Shown piece after piece: positions 1-10,014 of a stretch of 64,000 bases of DNA (position 1 is its first letter; every line of letters starts with the position of its first letter). Origin of the DNA: [Synechococcus] sp. NIES-970. GTDB lineage: Bacteria; Cyanobacteriota; Cyanobacteriia; Cyanobacteriales; MRBY01. The DNA is taken from the NCBI GenBank assembly GCA_002356215.1, contig AP017959.1, forward strand, positions 2,310,195 to 2,374,194, in the 5' to 3' direction. A program made the translations under genes and the position numbers. The notes under the pieces were generated by a model that saw only the letters and a list, made by a program, of their open reading frames with translations, searched no databases and was not told the origin of the DNA.

Positions 1-168
1 TTACAGGATTCGGGTTTACATCCAGCACAACTTAAGGATCGCGTCACTAGCCCAGGGGGAACAACGATCGCCGGCGTGGCCACCCTCGAAGCCCATGGTT
101 TTCGGTCGGCGGTAATGGAAGCTGTCAATTCAGCCAAGGAACGTTCAGCAGAATTAGGACAGGAATGA
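1..168 (+). CDS. proC: Pyrroline-5-carboxylate reductase, C-terminal end only
   Basis: Only the last 55 codons are in the window; the gene begins upstream. The fragment contains the typical C-terminal signature of the family, [16 protein letters not shown], followed by GVATLE and a helix ending in a charged tail. The enzyme reduces pyrroline-5-carboxylate to proline with NAD(P)H in the cytoplasm, the last step of proline synthesis. Its stop codon overlaps the start of cofH (ATGA type), so the two are probably translated as a coupled pair. The family call rests on this motif alone but it is distinctive. Confidence 0.85.
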   Translation, partial: LQDSGLHPAQLKDRVTSPGGTTIAGVATLEAHGFRSAVMEAVNSAKERSAELGQE

Positions 169-1307
169 ACCTCACCCGCGTTTTAGAAAAGGCGATCGCC
201 CTCCAAGATTTAACGATCGAAGAAGGGGTTTTTCTGTTGGCACAAACTCAACCGTCGGAACTGGAGGAGATTCGCTCGGCGGCGGATCAATTGCGGAAAA
301 AATTGTGCGGCGATCGCGTGTCCTATGTGGTGAACCGGAACCTCAATTTTACGAATATCTGCGAGCAGCATTGTCATTTCTGCGCGTTTCGGCGGGATGA
401 GGGCGATGAAGGCGCATTTTGGCTGGATAATGCCCAACTTCATGAAAAAGCGGCGGATGCTCTGACCAAAGGGGCAACGGAACTTTGTATGCAGGGGGGT
501 TTGAACCTTAAAGCGAAAATTAACGGGCGATCGCTGGATTATTATCTCGATTTGGTGCAATCTCTCAAAACCGCGTTTCCGAGTTTGCATATTCACGCTT
601 TTTCGCCGCAGGAAATCGAATTTATCGCCCGTCAAGATGGGATCAGTTTTGCGGAGGTGATTCTCGCGTTAAAAAATGCTGGCGTGGGATCGCTCCCTGG
701 TACAGCGGCGGAGGTTTTAGACGATCAGATTCGGCGGCAAATTTGTCCAGAGAAATTAAACACGGCGACTTGGTTAGAAATTGTCAGCACGGCGCACCGC
801 TTGGGTTTGCACACCACTAGCACGATGCTTTGCGGACATTTAGAAACGCCCCGTCAACAGATTGAACATTTCGATCAACTGCGATCGCTACAACAAAAAG
901 CCATTGAAAATGACTATCCTGCGCGAATCACAGAATTTATTTTGCTGCCCTTCGTCGGGCAAGATGCTCCGGCAGTTTTGCGTAAAAAAGTAGGACGAGA
1001 TCAGCCAGACTTAGCCAAAACCCTGCATTTAACCGCTGTTTCCCGTTTATTCTTTGGTCAATGGATTTCAAATCATCAGCCCAGTTGGGTCAAACTCGGT
1101 TTATCTGGCGCGACAGAAGCTCTGTTGTGGGGTTGTAACGATTTGGGGGGAACCCTGATGGAAGAACACATTACATCGATGGCAGGGGCGCAGGGCGGAA
1201 CTTGTTTAACCGTGGCAGAATTACGGGGGGCGATCGCCAGCATTAACCGTCAGCCAGTGGAGCGCAACACTTTGTATGAAACACGAATCACCCATTCGGT
1301 AGCATAG
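165..1307 (+). CDS. cofH: CofH, F0 (deazaflavin) synthase subunit 2, radical SAM
   Basis: Radical SAM protein of 380 residues, normal for CofH. The iron-sulfur cluster motif C-x3-C-x2-C is Cys66, Cys70 and Cys73 in the stretch [11 protein letters not shown]. With CofG it makes 8-hydroxy-5-deazaflavin (F0) from tyrosine and 5-amino-6-ribitylaminouracil. In cyanobacteria F0 is best known as the antenna chromophore of a class of DNA photolyase. The ATG overlaps the proC stop and AGGACAGGA sits just upstream as ribosome-binding site. cofG is not next to it, so the subunits are encoded apart, as is common in cyanobacteria. The sequence also resembles MqnE/MqnC-type enzymes, but the Cys context fits CofH better. 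Confidence 0.85.
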   Translation: MNLTRVLEKAIALQDLTIEEGVFLLAQTQPSELEEIRSAADQLRKKLCGDRVSYVVNRNLNFTNICEQHCHFCAFRRDEGDEGAFWLDNAQLHEKAADALTKGATELCMQGGLNLKAKINGRSLDYYLDLVQSLKTAFPSLHIHAFSPQEIEFIARQDGISFAEVILALKNAGVGSLPGTAAEVLDDQIRRQICPEKLNTATWLEIVSTAHRLGLHTTSTMLCGHLETPRQQIEHFDQLRSLQQKAIENDYPARITEFILLPFVGQDAPAVLRKKVGRDQPDLAKTLHLTAVSRLFFGQWISNHQPSWVKLGLSGATEALLWGCNDLGGTLMEEHITSMAGAQGGTCLTVAELRGAIASINRQPVERNTLYETRITHSVA

Positions 1308-1384
1308 CCCTTATGATCAATTAGATAATTATTTAAACCTTTAAAAATCCTTTTACACCCGCAAAATTCTAGGAGAACCACAAC

Positions 1385-2392
1385 ATGGATTTGGTCGCAC
1401 TCCAAAGCCTTTTAGATAACACTTCATTTCTCGTCCTCTTCCTGACGATGCTCACCTACTGGGGGGGAGCCGCCTTTCCGAATCTGCCCATTCTCTCCAG
1501 CCTTGGCACAATCGGCATGGCGATCGCCAATCTCTGTATGGCAACCCTCCTCGGTGCGCGTTGGCTCGAAGCCGGCTATTTTCCCTTAAGCAATCTTTAC
1601 GAATCCCTCTTTTTCCTCGCGTGGGGTGTCACAACCATGCACCTCGTCGCCGAATGGATGAGCCGGAGCCGTTGGGTTGGCGTAATTACAGCCCCCGTCG
1701 CCATGGGGATCACTGCCTTCGCTGCTCTCACTCTCCCCGCCGAAATGCAAAACTCCGCGCCCCTCGTGCCAGCCCTTAAATCCAATTGGCTGATGATGCA
1801 TGTCAGCGTCATGATGATTAGCTACTCTGCCTTACTCGTGGGTTCATTGTTGGCGATCGCCTTCCTGATTGTCACCAAAGGGCAAAAAGTTGAATTACGC
1901 GGCAGTTCCGTGGGCAATGGCTCCTACCGTCTGCGTAAAAATAGCGAACCCGAAACCGTACCGAACGTTAATGCCGTTGCCTTCCAAAAACCTAGCTTTG
2001 AGGGCAATACCGCCGTTCTTACCCAACCTAACCTCGAAAACCTTACCACCACAAGCCTCAGCCCCCAGATGTTGAGCCTTGCTGATACCCTCGATAACAT
2101 CAGTTACCGGATCATCGGTTTGGGTTTCCCACTGTTGACTATTGGCATCATCGCCGGCGCTGTCTGGGCCAATGAAGCCTGGGGTTCCTACTGGAGTTGG
2201 GACCCCAAAGAGACCTGGGCCATGATTACTTGGCTCGTGTTTGCCGCCTACCTCCATGCCCGCATCACCAGAGGCTGGCATGGCCGACAACCCGCCATTA
2301 TTGCTGCCGCTGGATTTTTTGTGGTGTGGATTTGTTACCTAGGTGTCAATATTTTGGGTAAAGGATTGCACTCCTACGGATGGTTTTTCTAA
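1385..2392 (+). CDS. ccsA: Cytochrome c biogenesis protein CcsA (system II)
   Basis: Polytopic membrane protein of 335 residues with many hydrophobic segments. The Trp-rich haem-handling motif [13 protein letters not shown] is at about residues 266-278, followed by a membrane segment and the typical C-terminal [11 protein letters not shown]. CcsA works with CcsB (Ccs1) to move haem across the membrane and attach it to apocytochromes c, such as cytochromes f and c6. A hydrophilic insert of about 60 residues (roughly 165-225) separates the N-terminal membrane part from the WWD half; such linkers vary in the family. AGGAGA lies eight bases before the ATG. ccsB is not in the window. Confidence 0.92.
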   Translation: MDLVALQSLLDNTSFLVLFLTMLTYWGGAAFPNLPILSSLGTIGMAIANLCMATLLGARWLEAGYFPLSNLYESLFFLAWGVTTMHLVAEWMSRSRWVGVITAPVAMGITAFAALTLPAEMQNSAPLVPALKSNWLMMHVSVMMISYSALLVGSLLAIAFLIVTKGQKVELRGSSVGNGSYRLRKNSEPETVPNVNAVAFQKPSFEGNTAVLTQPNLENLTTTSLSPQMLSLADTLDNISYRIIGLGFPLLTIGIIAGAVWANEAWGSYWSWDPKETWAMITWLVFAAYLHARITRGWHGRQPAIIAAAGFFVVWICYLGVNILGKGLHSYGWFF

Positions 2393-2538
2393 AAATCCGT
2401 AAATTTTAAAAAGAAAAAGACATTTCCGTAGGAAAAGCGCGATTACAATAAGGCAGAAGGATTGAATCTAAACCAATCCGCCCAAACGCTCCTTCAGCTT
2501 CATGACCTAATTACTATCGACACTGTGGGGAAATAATC

Positions 2539-4347
2539 GTGAGCAAAAACTTTCAACCATTGAGCAGCGGTGAGGTGCTGTCGATTGACAGTGGATCTCA
2601 CTTCGTGATTGGCCATAGCACCTTTCGCGTTGATGAATTTACTGCGGCCCTCAAGCAGCTTCTATTAGAACAAGGTCTAGGGGGCATTACTGACGAAACC
2701 ATTGATTGGGTCACTGATGATGGGATTGAGTGTGATGTACTGCGGTTTGGTGCTTCCGGATGGGTGAAAGGAAAGGTTAGATTACACCTCGAATTTGCCG
2801 AAGAAGGTGACGAGGCAAGTGTTGACCCAAAGCCTAAGGCAGCTACTGATGTTCTTCTGTCGGTAGCTGCCCATGAGATTTCCAGTCCGACGACAGCGAC
2901 AGTAGAGTCTGCGGTAACACCTGCAGAACTAGATGAATGGGACCTGGATTTTGACGAAGAACTCAGCTTAGATCTAGATGATTCTGAGGCGCCATCGAAT
3001 GAGCTTTCTTTGCCTGACATAGGGTTGTCTCAACCAAAGGCCTTCACCAGAACCCTCGACGATTCCAGTGATTTTAATTTAGCAACATCAAGCCCAGAGG
3101 TCGCTGCTAATTTAGCTGAGACTGATAATTCTGAAGACTTTGAGGCTTTTTTTGAAGATGAATCTGAAGTGGGAACTCCAGCAGCCGAAATAGAGGCTGA
3201 TTTTGATGCTGAAACAGATGATCTCGATGATTTATTCGGGGAAGAGGATGCTGATTTTGATGTCTTGGTAGCGGCAGAATCGGCGACAGCGGCAGTGGAA
3301 TCAACGGATGATTTAGACGGTCTCTTCAACGAAGAGATGTCTAGCTTTGATGGCATCTTTGATGAGTTGCCAGAAGAGGCGATCGCCCCACCAGAACCAA
3401 CAGATATTGCCATGGACTTCGAGGAAAATCATCCCGAACCATCCGTGGCGCCTTTCGAAGACATCGACGTACCAGCACCACTTGGGAAAGAGACGATTAT
3501 CTCCCACGACACCCTAGTTCAACCTGATGAAACGTCCCTCGAAGAGCTATTTGGTGAAGCGCCATCCGCTGAGCCCAGCGATCCGCCAGTACAGGCAGAA
3601 AACGCTTTAGCGTCTGACATGGAGGACGAAGCTCTTTTCGATGAAAATATCTCCCTCGATGAGATTGACGCAGAGATCTCCGATGAGCACCTTGAAGATC
3701 TATTTGAAGCAGAAAATGAACTGACTGAAGACCTATTCGGCACCTCAGATCCAGAGGAAGACTTATTCGGCAATCCTGATGCTGAGGATAACCTCAGTGA
3801 ATTTGAGTTGGATTTAGACCTAGAAGATCTCCCTGACGATGACGATGAACCCACGGCAATTACTACTGAAGTGTTCGACCTAGAAGAGGAGGAGTCTTTA
3901 GATGAACTCTTTGAAGCTGAAGCAGCAAACACCAGTGCCGAAGATGTTTTTGATTCTTTGCTAGAAGACGATTCTACGAATACTTTTGACGATTTAGAGG
4001 ATTTAGATTTAGACTTCCCTGAAGTCAGTAGTAATCCCTTTGGAGACCTTGGCGAGACTTCCACATTACCCGATAGCGGTTCCCTTGATACGCTCGATAA
4101 TACGGAAGACCCCTTTGCTACTTTTACGGCAGAAGAAGAGGCGACTATTGACGAACTGTCGGGAGAACTCGGTTTATCCCTCGAAGAGAACGATCAGACT
4201 TTTGATGATGTAGATGAAGATGATTTAGGCTTTGACGATTTGTTTGAGGAAACAGAAACACCAAAAACAGAGTCCCAAAGTCCGTCATCTAAGGCAGAAG
4301 ATCTCGGAGAATTCATCAACGTGACGATGTTCCGGAAAAAGCAGTAA
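2539..4347 (+). CDS. KGK-domain protein with long acidic tail
   Basis: 602 residues starting with GTG, preceded by GGGGAAA. Residues about 8-90 match the cyanobacterial KGK domain (family of unknown function), with the name-giving WVKGKV at 75-80. The rest, about 500 residues, is extremely rich in Asp and Glu, low in aromatic residues other than Phe, and looks disordered. Inside it the short pattern acidic-x-Leu-Phe recurs about eight times (DDLF near 230, DGLF near 260, EELF near 335, EDLF near 387, 397 and 407, DELF near 455, DDLF near 567). The extreme C-terminus turns basic (FRKKQ). No enzymatic motif is visible. A scaffold or binding role for the repeated motifs is inference. It stands between ccsA and tilS with its own spacing. 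Confidence 0.8.
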   Translation: MSKNFQPLSSGEVLSIDSGSHFVIGHSTFRVDEFTAALKQLLLEQGLGGITDETIDWVTDDGIECDVLRFGASGWVKGKVRLHLEFAEEGDEASVDPKPKAATDVLLSVAAHEISSPTTATVESAVTPAELDEWDLDFDEELSLDLDDSEAPSNELSLPDIGLSQPKAFTRTLDDSSDFNLATSSPEVAANLAETDNSEDFEAFFEDESEVGTPAAEIEADFDAETDDLDDLFGEEDADFDVLVAAESATAAVESTDDLDGLFNEEMSSFDGIFDELPEEAIAPPEPTDIAMDFEENHPEPSVAPFEDIDVPAPLGKETIISHDTLVQPDETSLEELFGEAPSAEPSDPPVQAENALASDMEDEALFDENISLDEIDAEISDEHLEDLFEAENELTEDLFGTSDPEEDLFGNPDAEDNLSEFELDLDLEDLPDDDDEPTAITTEVFDLEEEESLDELFEAEAANTSAEDVFDSLLEDDSTNTFDDLEDLDLDFPEVSSNPFGDLGETSTLPDSGSLDTLDNTEDPFATFTAEEEATIDELSGELGLSLEENDQTFDDVDEDDLGFDDLFEETETPKTESQSPSSKAEDLGEFINVTMFRKKQ

Positions 4348-4442
4348 ATCCACTGCACTTCTCGGGATAGACAATCTCTACAGATGTTGCGCTCCCCATC
4401 AATCTTTCTAGATGCCTCATTTAGTAACTAAGGAAGCTAGTG

Positions 4443-5417
4443 ATGACCTGGAGTGCTTTACATGGACGGCTACATCGTCAACTCAAAATATCTGGGTTGT
4501 TACCACCGGGAAAAACCTTGGTATTAGCGATTTCTGGGGGCCAAGACTCCCTTTGTTTAGGGCGACTTCTCTTGGATTTACAACCCCACTGGCAGTGGTC
4601 TTTGGCGATCGCCCACTGTGACCATGGTTGGCCGGGGGATCATCAAATTGCGACTCAGGTGGCAACACTTGCGGCCCAGTGGCAAGTGCCCTTTTATCTC
4701 TGTCGTCCTGAGGTTCCTTTGCCAGAAACAGAAAATGCCGCTCGCCAATGGCGCTATGGAGTGCTTGGGGATCTGACGGAGCAGCTACGGGGACAATATG
4801 TAGTAACCGGCCATACCCAAAGCGACCGTGCGGAAACGTTGATTTATAATCTTGCGCGGGGGGCAGGCACAGCAGGTATGGGGAGTTTAAACGCAGTACG
4901 CCCTCTCAAAGCGGATGTCACTTTAGTACGGCCTTTATTGGAGATTACACGCCAAGAAACAGCAGATTTTTGTCAAAAATTGCATCTCCCTGTTTGCCCT
5001 GACCCCTACAATCATCAGCTTCGTTTTAAGCGCAATCAAGTGCGCCAGCAGGTGTTGCCCAAGCTCCGAGAACTTAATACCCGAGTTGATAAACACCTTG
5101 CCCAAACGGCCTTAATTCTTCAGGCAGAAAATGACTACCTAGAGGCGATCGCCCGGCAGCATCTCCAGCAAACCCTCAATGGCCAAAACCATCTCCACCG
5201 CCCCCCTTTACAACCGCTCCACCTTGCCCTTCAAAGGCGGATTGTCCGGCAATTTCTCCAACAGATACTCCCGAAAATGCCGACCTTCTCCCAAATTACT
5301 GATACGGTGCGATTGATTGATGGCGCCAATGGCGATCGCCTGGGTAGCTTTCCAGGGAATATTCAATTACAAGTTGTCGGTCATTGGATTATTCCCATCC
5401 AAATACCCCATCAATAA
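4443..5417 (+). CDS. tilS: tRNA(Ile)-lysidine synthase TilS
   Basis: 324 residues. The PP-loop ATP-binding motif SGGQDS is at residues 31-36, followed by the family's CDHG and a GHTQSDRAET segment. The enzyme adds lysine to C34 of the CAU-anticodon tRNA(Ile), changing its codon specificity from AUG to AUA; it is essential in most bacteria. The length matches the short TilS form that lacks the full C-terminal domains of the E. coli protein. I chose the ATG preceded by AAGGAAG with six bases of spacing; an in-frame GTG lies one codon earlier. About 280 AT-rich bases without a gene follow. Confidence 0.9.
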   Translation: MTWSALHGRLHRQLKISGLLPPGKTLVLAISGGQDSLCLGRLLLDLQPHWQWSLAIAHCDHGWPGDHQIATQVATLAAQWQVPFYLCRPEVPLPETENAARQWRYGVLGDLTEQLRGQYVVTGHTQSDRAETLIYNLARGAGTAGMGSLNAVRPLKADVTLVRPLLEITRQETADFCQKLHLPVCPDPYNHQLRFKRNQVRQQVLPKLRELNTRVDKHLAQTALILQAENDYLEAIARQHLQQTLNGQNHLHRPPLQPLHLALQRRIVRQFLQQILPKMPTFSQITDTVRLIDGANGDRLGSFPGNIQLQVVGHWIIPIQIPHQ

Positions 5418-5698
5418 AACTACGGAGAAAATTAAATTATTCAATCAATAAAGATTAATGTATTGTCAGTATTTTTACGGATATTTCAGCTGAATTACCT
5501 AGAAAACAATAAACTTTAATAAAAATCACTACTACTTTTGATATAACTATGCCAATATTATTGTGATAAATAGCCTAGGCTTTTATTAGAACCTACTAAA
5601 CCTAGTTTTCCCTAAAGTTCAGTTTTAATATCTGATTCAATCCCCTGAATTTATGTGGAAAACATTAGTCGATATACCTTTGATTTGGCCGAACAATC

Positions 5699-6481
5699 AT
5701 GGAACCAATGATGACCACTAAAGTCGGTGACAATATCAAATTTAAGACCATAGAACTTTTCCAGCAATATCAAAAGTCAAAAGATATTAAGGTTCGCAAT
5801 CAAATCGTCAACCTCAACATTGGCCTAGTCAGAAAGGAAGCCCATCACTGGTCAAAGCAATGTAACGAAGCTTTTGATGATCTGATGCAAGTGGGCAGCC
5901 TCGGACTCCTCCGGGCGATCGAACGCTTCACCCTAGAGCGGGGGAATGCCTTTAGTTCCTTTGCCAGTCCCTATATCCGGGGAGAAATTCAGCATTATCT
6001 ACGCGACAAAAGTGCGACTGTTCGTATCCCCCGACGGATTCTCCAGTTGCGGCAGCAGTCAAATGCTTTTATCCGCGCGTTCCGCCAAGTCCATAATCGC
6101 CAACCTTCCGTCGTTGAAATCGCCAGCCATCTCGAAATTTCTGTTGCAGAGTGGCAAGCGATCCATCTGGCTTACCAAAACCGTGACCCAGTGAGCCTAG
6201 ATGTGGCGATCTCTGCCGATCAGGGTGAGAACACCAGCTTAGGGGATCTCGTCCCCGACCCTGGCTACAAAAGCTTCCAGTTAGCTATCGAAGACCAAAT
6301 TCGCATCCAACAGGGCCTTGCACAGCTAGAAGAACATACTCGTAAGGTGCTGGAATTTGTTTTTCTCCACGATTTGACCCAGAAAGAAGCGGCAGAGCTT
6401 CTCGGGGTGAGTGTTATTACCGTTTCTCGCCATGTAAAAAAAGGCATTAGCGCCCTCAAAAAGATTCTTGGGAGCGATTAA
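5699..6481 (+). CDS. sigF: Group 3 RNA polymerase sigma factor, SigF type
   Basis: 260 residues with sigma-70 region 2 (NIGLVRKEAHHW, DLMQVGSLGLLRAIERF, FSSFASPYIRGEI, VRIPRR), region 3 and region 4 with the helix-turn-helix TQKEAAELLGVSVITVSRH. There is no region 1.1 and the length suits group 3 (alternative) factors. The region 2 sequence resembles cyanobacterial SigF, known in Synechocystis for control of pilus and motility genes; the assignment among group 3 members is by memory. The upstream 280 bases are AT-rich and hold no gene; they probably carry the promoter. The stop is only 12 bases from the convergent dnaJ stop, and no terminator is visible between them. Confidence 0.8.
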   Translation: MEPMMTTKVGDNIKFKTIELFQQYQKSKDIKVRNQIVNLNIGLVRKEAHHWSKQCNEAFDDLMQVGSLGLLRAIERFTLERGNAFSSFASPYIRGEIQHYLRDKSATVRIPRRILQLRQQSNAFIRAFRQVHNRQPSVVEIASHLEISVAEWQAIHLAYQNRDPVSLDVAISADQGENTSLGDLVPDPGYKSFQLAIEDQIRIQQGLAQLEEHTRKVLEFVFLHDLTQKEAAELLGVSVITVSRHVKKGISALKKILGSD

Positions 6482-6493
6482 AGCGACTAAATA

Positions 6494-7471
6494 TTAAAGA
6501 TGAATATTTCTGAGGCGATCGCGGGGTTTAAACTGATTTAAAGTCCGCAGTTTTTCATAGCAGTCTTTTTCCGCATCACTAGGATGCGCCGGAACAACAA
6601 TTTCAATTTTTACCAGTTGATCTGTGCGACTACCTTTAGATTGCGGCCAGCCTTTGCCCCGGAGGCGGAGTGATTGGCCCCCTTTAATCCCAGCCGGAAT
6701 TTTCATCGTCACCATTCCATCAGGAGTCGGCACATCCACCGCCGCACCGAGGACTGCTTCATCGGGAGTAATCGGTAAAGTGCAGGTGAGATTCACCCCT
6801 TCAAATTGGAAAAAATCATGGGGCTGCAGCTCGACGATTAGGTACAAATCCCCCCGTTGCCCCCCCATTGCTCCAGGGTTTCCTTTGCCTTTAACACGAA
6901 TTTTATTGCCTTGGGTCACTCCGGCTGGAATTTTGACAGTAATATTGTCCGTACCTAAAATGAGGCGCTTTTCGACACCCCGAAACGCTTCAGAAAAGGT
7001 GAGTTGGAGCTTGGCCTCTCGATTTGCCCCTTGGGGAGATCCCCCTTGGCCTGTATTAAACCCAAAATCACTGTATGGAGTACTGCCTCCCCGTGATCCA
7101 GGGCCAGCACTAGCGCGGCCTAATAATTCATTGATAAATTCGTCAAAACTACCAAAATTGCCAAAATCAAAATTACTGAAGTTATTAAAATCAACGTTGA
7201 CTCCGGAGCCATAGGGATTACCGGTGCTCCGGCCGACCTGTTGCCAATATTGACCAAATTGGTCATACTTTTGTCGCTTTTCCGGATCGGAAAGGACTTC
7301 ATAGGCTTCACTAATTTCTTTGAATTTTGCTTCAGCTGCTTGATCCCCAGGGTTACGGTCGGGATGATATTGTAGGGCGAGCTTGCGGAATTTTTTCTTA
7401 ATTTCGTCGGCAGAGGCACTTTTACTAACCCCGAGAATGGAATAGTAATCTTTGAAATCAGTTGCTGCCAT
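6494..7471 (-). CDS. dnaJ: DnaJ-class co-chaperone without zinc finger (type II / CbpA-like)
   Basis: 325 residues. The J domain occupies about residues 6-75 with the HPD tripeptide at 36-38, which stimulates DnaK ATPase. A Gly/Phe/Ser-rich stretch follows (about 75-150), then the two-lobed substrate-binding C-terminal domain. The CxxCxGxG zinc-finger repeats of type I DnaJ are absent, so it is a type II or CbpA-like protein. I chose the ATG with AAGGAGG ten bases upstream; a TTG three codons earlier is too close to that site. It lies 108 bases downstream of the penicillin-binding protein on the same strand and may be read from that transcript. Confidence 0.88.
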   Translation of the reverse strand: MAATDFKDYYSILGVSKSASADEIKKKFRKLALQYHPDRNPGDQAAEAKFKEISEAYEVLSDPEKRQKYDQFGQYWQQVGRSTGNPYGSGVNVDFNNFSNFDFGNFGSFDEFINELLGRASAGPGSRGGSTPYSDFGFNTGQGGSPQGANREAKLQLTFSEAFRGVEKRLILGTDNITVKIPAGVTQGNKIRVKGKGNPGAMGGQRGDLYLIVELQPHDFFQFEGVNLTCTLPITPDEAVLGAAVDVPTPDGMVTMKIPAGIKGGQSLRLRGKGWPQSKGSRTDQLVKIEIVVPAHPSDAEKDCYEKLRTLNQFKPRDRLRNIHL

Positions 7472-7579
7472 CGAAATCAAGCCTCCTTGCGGGGGTCATT
7501 ATTGACTACACCATAGAATAGCAAATTGCCTTTGAGAATTTGGGTTGGTTTTCCCCCTGCAGATTGCCAGATCTCCGTA

Positions 7580-9814
7580 TCAAAGGACTTCACGCATGTA
7601 AGCGCCCCAGAGTTTGGCTGCATTGCTACTGCCGCCACGGGTGGGGCTATTGTCGTCGTTCCCAAGCCAAACGGCTGTGACGAGGTCCCGGGAGGGAAGA
7701 TAGCCGACAAACCAAAGATCGACATTACGATTGGTTGTGCCTGTTTTTCCGGCTTCATCGAGCCCAAGGCGTGCTGCCGAGCCAGTCCCCCCTTGGATAA
7801 CGCCCTGGAGCATACCTGTCATGGTGCGGGCAGTATTGCGACTAATGACTTGTTCTCGGTGGAGGTCGACGCGATTGTTGAAGTCGTAAAGGAGGTAGCA
7901 GCTTTCGATGGTTTCGCCGCTACAGTCGCTACTATCAAAAATGCGCCGAATGGCATGGGGCTTGTTCCAGGTGCCGTCATTGGCAAAGGTGGCATAGGCA
8001 CCAGCCATTTCTAGGACAGAGACTTCACTTTCTCCCAAAATCAAACCGGGAGAGGCGGCTAGAGATGATTCGACGCCGAGTTTTTGGGCAAAGCTAATCA
8101 CTTGATCTAACCCTACAGATTGGGCGATGCGCAAGGCGATCGCATTTTCCGATTGAGCCATCCCCCGGAACATATCGGCGCTGGTTGTACTGGTGCGTTC
8201 ACAGCCGCGATATTGTTGGCCTTGCCAGCTGAGGGGAGCACAGGAAAAAGCGGTATAAGGAGAGATTCCCTGTTCCAGCGCAACCCCATAGCCAAAGACC
8301 TTAAAGGTTGAGCCGGGTTGACGCTTGGCCTGGACGGCACGGTTAAATTGACTTTCGGCATAATCTTTGCCGCCCACCATGGCTAAAATTTCTCCCGTTG
8401 TGCTGTCGAGGGTGGCGATCGCCCCCTGGGAAAATCCCACCTGAGCTCCATCTTGCTCAATAGACGCTTTTAAAGATGCCGCCGCCTTTTGTTGCATCCC
8501 AATATCTAGACCCGTCTCAATATACAGATTTCCCAACTTGAGAGCATCTTCTCCTAATAATTCCGTTAATTCCTGTTGAACATAACCATAAAAATAAGGC
8601 GCTGCATTATTTGATAAAGAACGGCGCGCTTCTTCACTCAAACGATCTTCAATAGGGGTTAACTTTGCCTGACGCTGTTCTTGATCCGTGATCATCCCCA
8701 ATTTATGCATCCGATCAATTACTAAGTTGCGCTGCTCCCGTGACTTATCCGGATCTACGATGGGATTAAACGCATTGGGAGCCGGGAGCATGGCAATTAA
8801 AGTAGCTGCTTCCACCAGGTCTAAATCCCGAGCTGACTTATCAAAATAGAACTGCGCCGCATCCTCAAAGCCCGATTGGCCAACCCCTAGATAAACCTTA
8901 TTGAGATACAGTAAGAGAATTTCATCTTTACTAAAGAAGGTCTCCATTTTCAGGGCTACAATAATTTCGCGGAGTTTTCGACCAGCGCTTTTATCTCGCC
9001 CAACCTCTACAAAAAGACTGCGGGCAACCTGTTGGGTGATTGTACTCGCCCCTTGGGTCGCACTTCCCCGTGAAAGAGCTACCCTTACGGCACGGGCAAT
9101 CCCAATCGGGTCAATGCCAGGATGCCAATAAAAGCGCGCATCCTCAGAAGCCATTAATCCATTTCTTAAATAGGGTGAAAATTCCTCCAGTCGTTGGATT
9201 TCTCGGTGACTATCGGTGGTGACAGGATTAATCGCCGTTTCTCCATCCCCTGCAAAGATCACCACAGGGCCAGTCACCCCAGAAGGCAGAGGGTTCAGCG
9301 GATATTTTGTCCATTGCCAAAGAAGAAAAAGTGTGAGTAAACCCACAAATCCACCAGTACCCCACAGGCCGTAGCGGATGACTTTAACCCAGAGAGGGGC
9401 TTCGTAGCGATAGGTCAAGCGAGCAGCCTGGGCTAAGTCCGGTGGAGCTAGGTGAATCACATCACCGTTACGGAGAGAAAAATGTTTGACTTTACGCCGA
9501 TTGATGTAGATACCGTTAGAGGATCCTTCGTCATGGATCTGATAATGGCGCGGGTTATGAGGATCTTTGCTGAGAGAAAAATGTTTGGCACTGACAGTTT
9601 CATTGCGGATGGTAATATCCTGACTGGAGCTGCGACCGCCAGTATGGCGATCGCCAATTAACGGAAAAGGTTGTGTCTGGCCTTCAATGTGCAGTTCTGG
9701 GACCCGAGCACCAGGCTTGAGCGTATGTTGCCCAAAATGAACCATCGTATTGAAAGCTTGGGTAACCATTTGTCCCAGTTGAGTTTTTGGCGGTTGGGAA
9801 TTTGGTTGGGTCAT
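7580..9814 (-). CDS. Class A penicillin-binding protein with N-terminal FHA domain
   Basis: 744 residues. About residues 50-130 form an FHA domain (HTGGRSSSQDI, then DEGSSNGIYIN), which in other proteins binds phosphothreonine. A membrane segment follows at about 146-168, then the glycosyltransferase family 51 domain (catalytic Glu in the SEDARFYWHPGID motif, about 224). The transpeptidase domain has the SxxK motif in GSTFK, SEN, and KTGTTN. It polymerises and cross-links peptidoglycan at the outer face of the cytoplasmic membrane, while the FHA domain stays inside the cell. I took the ATG that begins MTQPNS; a TTG 18 codons upstream would extend the frame. FHA-PBP fusions are known in cyanobacteria. 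Confidence 0.88.
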   Translation of the reverse strand: MTQPNSQPPKTQLGQMVTQAFNTMVHFGQHTLKPGARVPELHIEGQTQPFPLIGDRHTGGRSSSQDITIRNETVSAKHFSLSKDPHNPRHYQIHDEGSSNGIYINRRKVKHFSLRNGDVIHLAPPDLAQAARLTYRYEAPLWVKVIRYGLWGTGGFVGLLTLFLLWQWTKYPLNPLPSGVTGPVVIFAGDGETAINPVTTDSHREIQRLEEFSPYLRNGLMASEDARFYWHPGIDPIGIARAVRVALSRGSATQGASTITQQVARSLFVEVGRDKSAGRKLREIIVALKMETFFSKDEILLLYLNKVYLGVGQSGFEDAAQFYFDKSARDLDLVEAATLIAMLPAPNAFNPIVDPDKSREQRNLVIDRMHKLGMITDQEQRQAKLTPIEDRLSEEARRSLSNNAAPYFYGYVQQELTELLGEDALKLGNLYIETGLDIGMQQKAAASLKASIEQDGAQVGFSQGAIATLDSTTGEILAMVGGKDYAESQFNRAVQAKRQPGSTFKVFGYGVALEQGISPYTAFSCAPLSWQGQQYRGCERTSTTSADMFRGMAQSENAIALRIAQSVGLDQVISFAQKLGVESSLAASPGLILGESEVSVLEMAGAYATFANDGTWNKPHAIRRIFDSSDCSGETIESCYLLYDFNNRVDLHREQVISRNTARTMTGMLQGVIQGGTGSAARLGLDEAGKTGTTNRNVDLWFVGYLPSRDLVTAVWLGNDDNSPTRGGSSNAAKLWGAYMREVL

Positions 9815-9949
9815 CACAGATATTGCCCCAGAAATGCACTGTAAAAATACAAGATCTAGGGTAGTCAATTTTCACCCTAATTTAGATCCTGTTACCTATT
9901 CGCAAACTGAATTTACGGCTAAATGCCTTGCCCCAAGGCTAAATTTCCA

Positions 9950-9977
9950 AAAAAATAAGAGGTCGTTAGTCGACCTC
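9950..9977 (-). terminator. Rho-independent terminator of the apcABC operon
   Basis: Read on the minus strand, GAGGTCG - ACTAA - CGACCTC forms a perfect seven-pair stem with a five-base loop. It is followed directly by TTATTTTTTT. It lies 38 bases after the apcC stop codon, the expected place for the operon's end. Confidence 0.8.
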
Positions 9978-10014
9978 CCCAAGTCCACACCCCAAATAAT
10001 GGGATTTTTAATCT

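Noticed and set aside
3519-4064. Ser/Lys-rich 181-codon frame antisense to the acidic tail
   Set aside because: It is the mirror of Asp/Glu codons on the other strand; no ribosome-binding site and low complexity.
5574-5600. TAGGC sequence upstream of sigF as a SigF-type autoregulated promoter
   Set aside because: Only the -35-like part is present; the GGGTAA-like element is missing at the right distance.
5653-5721. Short upstream frame (MWKTLVDIPLIW...) overlapping the sigF start
   Set aside because: No ribosome-binding site; 22 codons are easily open by chance. A leader peptide role cannot be supported.
7526-8014. 162-codon plus-strand frame over the end of the penicillin-binding protein
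   Set aside because: It lies inside the transpeptidase domain of the real gene and has no domain or ribosome-binding site.
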